Shown here: positions 7,524 to 11,541 of the stretch, piece after piece | Numbering within the stretch: the stretch's first letter is position 1 | Layout of the letters: each line of letters starts with the position of its first letter | NCBI GenBank assembly: GCA_016200995.1 | Contig: JACQDS010000063.1 | Span: forward strand, 1 to 11,541 | From: Candidatus Azambacteria bacterium | GTDB taxonomy: Bacteria > Patescibacteriota > Minisyncoccia > GWC2-36-17 > M10-OD1-4 | DNA: 11,541 nucleotides | Direction of reading: 5' to 3' | Made by a program: the position numbers and the translations under genes | Notes under the pieces: model-generated | Seen by the model: the letters and a program-made list of their open reading frames with translations, nothing else | Databases searched by the model: none | What the model was told of the DNA's origin: nothing

Positions 7524-9142
7524 TATCTATTTTCGGTTCTAAAAACCTCTCGCTCTGCGAGCAGGTATATATACTGATCGTTATCGGAGACCGTGAAATC
7601 TCTTATTTTTATCAATGTCAGCAGGTTGAAACGCTTATCCTGCCGGTCTTTTTGCGTTTTTGTTATCTGATTTTTGTCCAGTAAATAACTTGCTCCGGAA
7701 AATTCCTTGCTATATGCTGTCGGCTTGAGAAGTAGGAGGCTTCGCAATTCTTTTTCGTTGTTTATTTTATTCAATTTTTCATCTTTTAAGTCAAAGAAGT
7801 AAGCCTCGCCGGAAAGATAATTCAAAAAATAAAATTTCCCGTCTTTTTTGAACGCTCTTTCCGCTTCAAAACCGGTTTGATCAAAAAAAGAGAACGAACC
7901 CGAGGAGTCACCGGACTTTATTTTATAGAAAGAATCCAAAAGGTCCGAGAAAACATAAACATTGCCGTCATTTTCAAATATGAATTTCGGATTGAAGTCA
8001 AAAGACTTGCCTGATATCTTTCCGAATTTTTCAAGCGCAGTGACATTGAAAACGCCATTCACTTCATTTATCTTTTCTTCTATCTTTTTTATCAAGTCTT
8101 CGGATCTTTTTGCAAAAAGAGTGTATGATCTTGTTTTTTCCGCTTCGCTTTTTGCATCATTTAACATATTGATGGCCTCGTCTTTGTTTTTTGCGGCGAC
8201 TTTTTGAGCCGATTCAACTTTTGAACCGGCGTCGTTTATGAGTTTTTCCGCTTCCTTCACTTTCATATAAAAAGATATTGAAGCTACCGCAATGATGATC
8301 ACCAAGACGGCGCTGAGAAATTCTTTTTTTCTTTTTGCAAGCTCTATAGCCGGCGCAAGCATATCAAGAAGTTTTCTTTTTTTCTCAAGCTCCAGAGTCT
8401 CTTCCTCTTCAACGTATTTTGAGATCTTATCTTCTTCAATATTTTTTTTAAGTCCAAAAACATTTTTAATGGATCTTTGCTCTTTTTTGTTTGATATTTC
8501 AAAAAGTATCGCGGCTTGCGGAGGAAGCGGTATCTCTTCTGATTCGCCTTCGTATATCCTGCTTATGGTTTCAGACTGCTTTTTTATGTCATCGCTTAAA
8601 ACTCGCTTTATGCTTTTTGAAGAAAAGATCTCGCCAAGCTGGGATGTGGCAAAGATATATTTATCTCCGGCTTCAAGGTTTCCGGTGACGACGGATGAAA
8701 ATTTGTTTTTTGAATCGCTTGACTTGCCGATATTCACCAAAGAGCCGTTTCTCAAAAGATAAATAAAGTGGCTTCCAATGACGGCAAACCTAAGCTCATC
8801 TCTTACCGAGTTTATTATGCAAAAGGAGATGTGCTTGCTTATATTCTGATGCTCTTTGCTTATGTCGGCTATGGCTGAGTTTGCCTTTTTGAGGCAGCTT
8901 TCAAATCTGATCTCAATGGGAATATCGGAGAGCTTGTAAAACTCTCTCTTTGTTATGGAGGCTATAAGGTTCGGCAAAAATTCCAGATCCTTTCTCTGGC
9001 TTTTCACCCATCCTATTATGTATAAATTTCCGTATTCCTCTTCCTCTATATTGGAAGGCTCATAGACGAATGTTTCGCAGCCTGCCGGTTTTTTCTCGTT
9101 TGAAAGTATCAGCTCTTGTACTTTGATGTTAAGTTCGTTCAT
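7523..9142 (-). CDS. Single-pass membrane protein: PP2C-like pseudophosphatase head, coiled coil and beta-rich C-terminus
   Basis: I do not recognise a named gene. The 539-residue protein has four parts. Residues 20-215 resemble a PP2C/PPM phosphatase fold: GNLYIIGW (38-45), FAVIGSHFIYLLRNGSLVNI (119-138) and LEAGDKYIFATSQLG (156-170) fall where PPM enzymes have DGMGG, NVGDSR-AYL-RDG and PGD-LLCSDGL. The metal-binding aspartates of those motifs are missing, so catalysis is unlikely. A charged linker (220-270) leads to one membrane helix (about 274-293). A coiled coil follows (about 294-360). Residues 365-539 contain repeated strands such as DGNVYVFSD, DGKFYFLNY and DNDQYIYLL, suggesting a beta-propeller. 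The likely topology is a cytoplasmic head with the propeller outside. It is convergent with atpC. A possible -10 (TAAAAT, 9155-9150) lies just before the ATG, allowing a nearly leaderless mRNA. Confidence 0.75.
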   Translation of the reverse strand: MNELNIKVQELILSNEKKPAGCETFVYEPSNIEEEEYGNLYIIGWVKSQRKDLEFLPNLIASITKREFYKLSDIPIEIRFESCLKKANSAIADISKEHQNISKHISFCIINSVRDELRFAVIGSHFIYLLRNGSLVNIGKSSDSKNKFSSVVTGNLEAGDKYIFATSQLGEIFSSKSIKRVLSDDIKKQSETISRIYEGESEEIPLPPQAAILFEISNKKEQRSIKNVFGLKKNIEEDKISKYVEEEETLELEKKRKLLDMLAPAIELAKRKKEFLSAVLVIIIAVASISFYMKVKEAEKLINDAGSKVESAQKVAAKNKDEAINMLNDAKSEAEKTRSYTLFAKRSEDLIKKIEEKINEVNGVFNVTALEKFGKISGKSFDFNPKFIFENDGNVYVFSDLLDSFYKIKSGDSSGSFSFFDQTGFEAERAFKKDGKFYFLNYLSGEAYFFDLKDEKLNKINNEKELRSLLLLKPTAYSKEFSGASYLLDKNQITKTQKDRQDKRFNLLTLIKIRDFTVSDNDQYIYLLAEREVFRTENR

Positions 9143-9222
9143 AAAAGATATTTTAACATAAAATAAATAAAATTGGAAAAAAGATTCTACAAAAGCCTAG
9201 CGCGCCAAATGCAAAACATCCG

Positions 9223-9302
9223 CAAAAACTTCGCCGTTGCGAGGACAAGCGGAGGCCTCCGCAGGAGAGGCCGTAGCGGGTGAAGGCGCGGGGTGTGTTT
9301 CT
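9223..9302 (+). repeat. 80-bp GC-rich interspersed repeat, copy 2
   Basis: It is 95% identical to 37-116 (four substitutions, no gaps) and in the same orientation. It contains a perfect 14-bp palindrome GCGGAGGCCTCCGC (9249-9262), an inner stem GGCCTC (9254-9259) with GAGGCC (9267-9272), and an outer stem CTTCGCC (9229-9235) with GGTGAAG (9279-9285). Weaker similarity continues about 10-15 bases to the right. Like copy 1 it sits roughly 50-60 bp upstream of a + strand promoter. Confidence 0.85.
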
Positions 9303-9361
9303 AGGGAGATTGGCAACCCCGCATAAGAAGAGTCTCAAATGTGCTGGACGAGTACAAAAAA

Positions 9362-9389
9362 TTGATTTTTTGCAAAAATAAGTTAGAAT
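9362..9389 (+). promoter_or_regulatory. Promoter for the regulator/P-type ATPase pair
   Basis: TTGATT (9362-9367) and TAGAAT (9384-9389) are separated by 16 bp. Transcription would start near 9396, giving a leader of about 32 bases to the ATG at 9428. This supports the ATG over the GTG at 9341, which lies upstream of the promoter. Confidence 0.55.
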
Positions 9390-9427
9390 ATATAAGAGCT
9401 AAGATAAATTCATTATTCAATACTTAT

Positions 9428-9997
9428 ATGGTCACATTTGAGAGATTTTTCAATTCAGAGATAAAGGCGAGGCTTATCAAGTTTTTCATATACAACGCCC
9501 ATACCGCTTTTTTAGCGGAGGATATGGCAAAAAGACTGGATTTAAAACCCAGGTCAATAAGAGGCGCCTTGCAGGAGCTGGTTGACGATGGCTTTTTAAA
9601 GTCAAGAACGATCAGATCGACAAGGTCATACGCAAGAGACTTTAAATGTCCGTATCAAAAAGAGCTTAGAAATATTGTTCTGCAGTTTTCCGCCGCTTCG
9701 CATGACAAGATTTTGGAGAATATAAAAAAGATAGGCGCTGTAAAGCTGGCGATCCTCGGCGGCGTTTTTTTAAATGCCGAAAAATTCAGAGTTGACATAT
9801 TTATCGTTGTTGACAAGCCGAACGAATCAAAATTGCAGAAATTTTTAAAAAGCATAGAAGCCGAGGTCGGCAAAGAGATCTCTTACGCGACGATGAGCAT
9901 GGCGGAATTCAAATACAGAATGGATATGTTTGACAGGTTTGTCAGGGATGTTCTTGAGTTTCCAAATGAGAAAATTATAAACAAGCTCAAAGTTTAA
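9428..9997 (+). CDS. Winged-helix regulator with degenerate nucleotidyltransferase-like domain
   Basis: A probable DNA-binding transcriptional regulator of 189 residues. Residues about 5-70 form a winged helix: EIKARLIKFFIYN, FLAEDMAKRLDLKPRSIRGALQELVDDGFL (helix-turn-helix and recognition helix) and the wing RTIRSTRSYARDF. From about 85 the sequence resembles the MNT-type nucleotidyltransferase fold: VKLAILGGVFLNAEKFRVDIFIVVDKP. The catalytic GS and D-x-D pattern is reduced to GV and D-I-F, so it is likely an inactive, perhaps ligand- or protein-sensing domain. I chose ATG 9428 because a promoter lies between it and the alternative GTG at 9341 and because the domain starts here. The stop TAA overlaps the next ATG (TAATG), so the two genes are translationally coupled. 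It may control the ATPase gene. Confidence 0.75.
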   Translation: MVTFERFFNSEIKARLIKFFIYNAHTAFLAEDMAKRLDLKPRSIRGALQELVDDGFLKSRTIRSTRSYARDFKCPYQKELRNIVLQFSAASHDKILENIKKIGAVKLAILGGVFLNAEKFRVDIFIVVDKPNESKLQKFLKSIEAEVGKEISYATMSMAEFKYRMDMFDRFVRDVLEFPNEKIINKLKV

Positions 9998-11541
9998 TGG
10001 ATATTGAAAATGTGAATTTTTCAAAGCTTGCGCATGCCGATATTTTAAAAAAGCTGGAGGTCTCCGACTCCGGCTTGTCCGAAGAAGAAGCGAAAAAAAG
10101 AATAAAGGAGTTCGGTGAAAATAAGCTTCCTGAAAAAAAGAAAGGCAGGGAGCTTTTGTTGTTTTTGGCGCAGTTTAACAGTTCTCTTATTTACATACTT
10201 TTTGTGGCGGCTTTCATCTCTTGGTGGTTTGAACACTACATAGACGCTTATGTTATTTTGACGATAGTTTCTTTAAATGCGATCATAGGATTTTTCCAAG
10301 AGCTGAGAGTGGAGAAAATTTTGGACGCTCTGAAGAAAATGGTTAAGGTCTACGCAAGAGTTTTAAGAGGCGGAGCCGTGAGAAAGATATCAGCCGAGCA
10401 TATTGCCGTCGGGGATATCGTTATTTTGGAAGCCGGAGACAAAGTTCCGGCGGATATCAGAATTTTGGAAGAAAAAAATATTACCGCAAATGAATCATCC
10501 TTGACCGGTGAATCCACGCCGGTAGAGAAAAGCAGTCATCCAAAAAAAGAGGTTTCTCCGGGCGAATTTTCTGCCAATATGCTTTTTATGGGCACCATCG
10601 TTGTTTTCGGCTATGCCAAAGGCGTCGTTGTCGCTGTGGGAACAAATACAAAGCTCGGAACGATAGCAAAAGAGATACAGGAGATAAAATATGCCAAAAG
10701 CCATTTTGAAAAAAAGGTTGATGAGCTGGTTTTACAGATGGGCATTATCGCTTTTTTGGGGGCTTTCGCGACATTTGCGATAGGTTTTTATGTTAAGGGA
10801 ATGGAGTTTTTTGATATCTTTCTTTTTTCCGTCGCTTCTTTGGTTGCCGGAGTACCGGAGGGTCTGCCGGCGGTGCTGACAATAGTTCTTACGGTCGGAG
10901 CTTCCAGAATGGCGAAAAAAAATGCGATCATAAAGCACTTGCCTTCAGTGGAAACTCTCGGAGTCGCCAATGTGATCTGCACGGACAAAACCGGCACATT
11001 GACGCAAAATGTCTTAACGGTTGAGAAGATTTTTGTCGGTTCAAAGCTTATAAATGTTTCCGGCGTCGGCGCGGAGATAAAAGGCGAGTTTTCTTTGGGT
11101 ACGGCAAACATACTGCCGCAATTTTATCCGGATCTTGATTTTATTTTAAGGTCGGGTCTTTACACTTCGGATGCCTCGGTTTTTTTTGTGGATGAAAAAC
11201 TCAAAACCTTCGGCGAGCCGGTGGAGGCAGCTATGGAGATAGCCTCTCAAAAAGGCGGAATTTCAAAAGAAACGATCACGAAAAACATTGCCGTATTGGA
11301 TAAGATGCCTTTTGACACAAAATACAAATACAAAGCAAGTCTTATCAATCTTGGCAGCGAAGGCCATCCGGACAAAAAAATATTTTTCTCGGGCGCTTTT
11401 GAGGTTTTGCTCGAAAAGTCTTCGCATTTTTATGAAGGCGGGGAGATAAAAAAATTAACGAAAGAAAAACATAAAGAAATTTTAAATTATGCTTTGGATA
11501 TGGCCGGCGATGCTTTGAAAGTTGTCGGATGCGCATTTAAA
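9997..11541 (+). CDS. P2-type cation-transporting ATPase, SERCA-like (partial, 3' end outside window)
   Basis: A P-type ion pump; 515 codons are visible and the frame is open to the window end. Domains in order: cation-ATPase N-terminal region (8-50); helices M1-M2 (about 52-102); actuator domain with SLTGES (168-173); M3-M4 (about 245-300) with PEGLP (287-291), whose E288 matches the calcium-site glutamate of SERCA; phosphorylation motif CTDKTGTLT (328-336) with D330 as the phosphorylated aspartate; and much of the nucleotide-binding domain with MPFDTKYKYKAS (437-448). The P2A-like sequence around PEGLP suggests Ca2+ export, but Mn2+ or another cation is possible because M5-M6 are not visible. 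The nucleotide-site KGA motif reads SGA (465-467). It overlaps the regulator stop by one base. Confidence 0.93.
   Translation, partial: MDIENVNFSKLAHADILKKLEVSDSGLSEEEAKKRIKEFGENKLPEKKKGRELLLFLAQFNSSLIYILFVAAFISWWFEHYIDAYVILTIVSLNAIIGFFQELRVEKILDALKKMVKVYARVLRGGAVRKISAEHIAVGDIVILEAGDKVPADIRILEEKNITANESSLTGESTPVEKSSHPKKEVSPGEFSANMLFMGTIVVFGYAKGVVVAVGTNTKLGTIAKEIQEIKYAKSHFEKKVDELVLQMGIIAFLGAFATFAIGFYVKGMEFFDIFLFSVASLVAGVPEGLPAVLTIVLTVGASRMAKKNAIIKHLPSVETLGVANVICTDKTGTLTQNVLTVEKIFVGSKLINVSGVGAEIKGEFSLGTANILPQFYPDLDFILRSGLYTSDASVFFVDEKLKTFGEPVEAAMEIASQKGGISKETITKNIAVLDKMPFDTKYKYKASLINLGSEGHPDKKIFFSGAFEVLLEKSSHFYEGGEIKKLTKEKHKEILNYALDMAGDALKVVGCAFK

Larger units (their letters stand above)
9143..9427. 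other. Divergent intergenic region with repeat and promoter
   Basis: This 285-base stretch separates the - strand membrane-protein gene from the + strand regulator. It holds an A/T-rich start region for the leftward gene (9143-9180), the second 80-bp repeat (9223-9302) and the rightward promoter (9362-9389). A leftward open frame across the repeat (9153-9338) is judged non-coding. Confidence 0.7.

Noticed and set aside
8292..8762. 156-codon + strand open frame
   Set aside because: It is antisense to the membrane-protein gene, rich in Ser/Phe as expected from the complement of Lys/Glu codons, and shows no domain.
9153..9338. Leftward 61-codon open frame across the repeat
   Set aside because: It is mostly the GC-rich repeat, has no start signal and unusual composition, and the copy-1 equivalent stops at once; kept only as an observation on silent changes.
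9341..9427. GTG at 9341 as the start of the regulator
   Set aside because: The -35/-10 pair at 9362-9389 lies inside this extension and the winged-helix domain starts at ATG 9428. It remains possible if the promoter call is wrong.

Overview
The window looks like a chromosomal piece of an uncultivated Candidate Phyla Radiation (Patescibacteria, Parcubacteria-like) bacterium. The reasons are inferred from sequence: a compact AT-leaning genome read with the standard code, A/T-rich start contexts without Shine-Dalgarno sequences, shortened ATP synthase delta and epsilon subunits, a membrane protein with a degenerate phosphatase-like head, and a winged-helix/nucleotidyltransferase-like regulator. 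No 16S rRNA gene is present, so the assignment is tentative.

Layout. Bases 1-396 hold one copy of an 80-bp GC-rich interspersed repeat, a sigma70-type promoter, a well-formed L10-leader RNA with a terminator-like hairpin, and a cluster of small three-base-loop hairpins and AGCT heptamers. Bases 397-1374 encode the ribosomal stalk proteins L10 and L7/L12. Bases 1504-7491 encode a complete F1Fo ATP synthase in the classical order a-c-b-delta-alpha-gamma-beta-epsilon, all on the + strand. The beta gene carries a short out-of-frame internal deletion near base 5990. On the - strand, 7523-9142 encodes a large single-pass membrane protein with a phosphatase-like N-terminus lacking metal ligands and a beta-rich, propeller-like C-terminus. 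The divergent intergenic region (9143-9427) contains the second copy of the 80-bp repeat and a promoter. It is followed by a small wHTH regulator (9428-9997) whose stop codon overlaps the start of a P2-type (SERCA-like) cation-transporting ATPase that runs off the right edge.

How it fits together. The stalk proteins and ATP synthase are growth-related and probably co-directionally transcribed; the L10 leader offers feedback control of rplJL. The c-ring has the features of a proton-coupled rotor, and epsilon lacks the inhibitory C-terminal hairpin. The regulator/P-type ATPase pair looks like a two-gene cation-export unit.

The most unusual signal is a family of tandem AGCTAAA-type heptamers. 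They end 3-4 bases upstream of the start codons of rplJ, atpB and atpE, the only + strand genes in the stalk/ATP synthase block that follow a longer untranslated stretch, apart from rplL, which has its own hairpins. I found no clear new defence or mobile system here; the novelty is mainly in the untranslated regions and in the degenerate-enzyme proteins.
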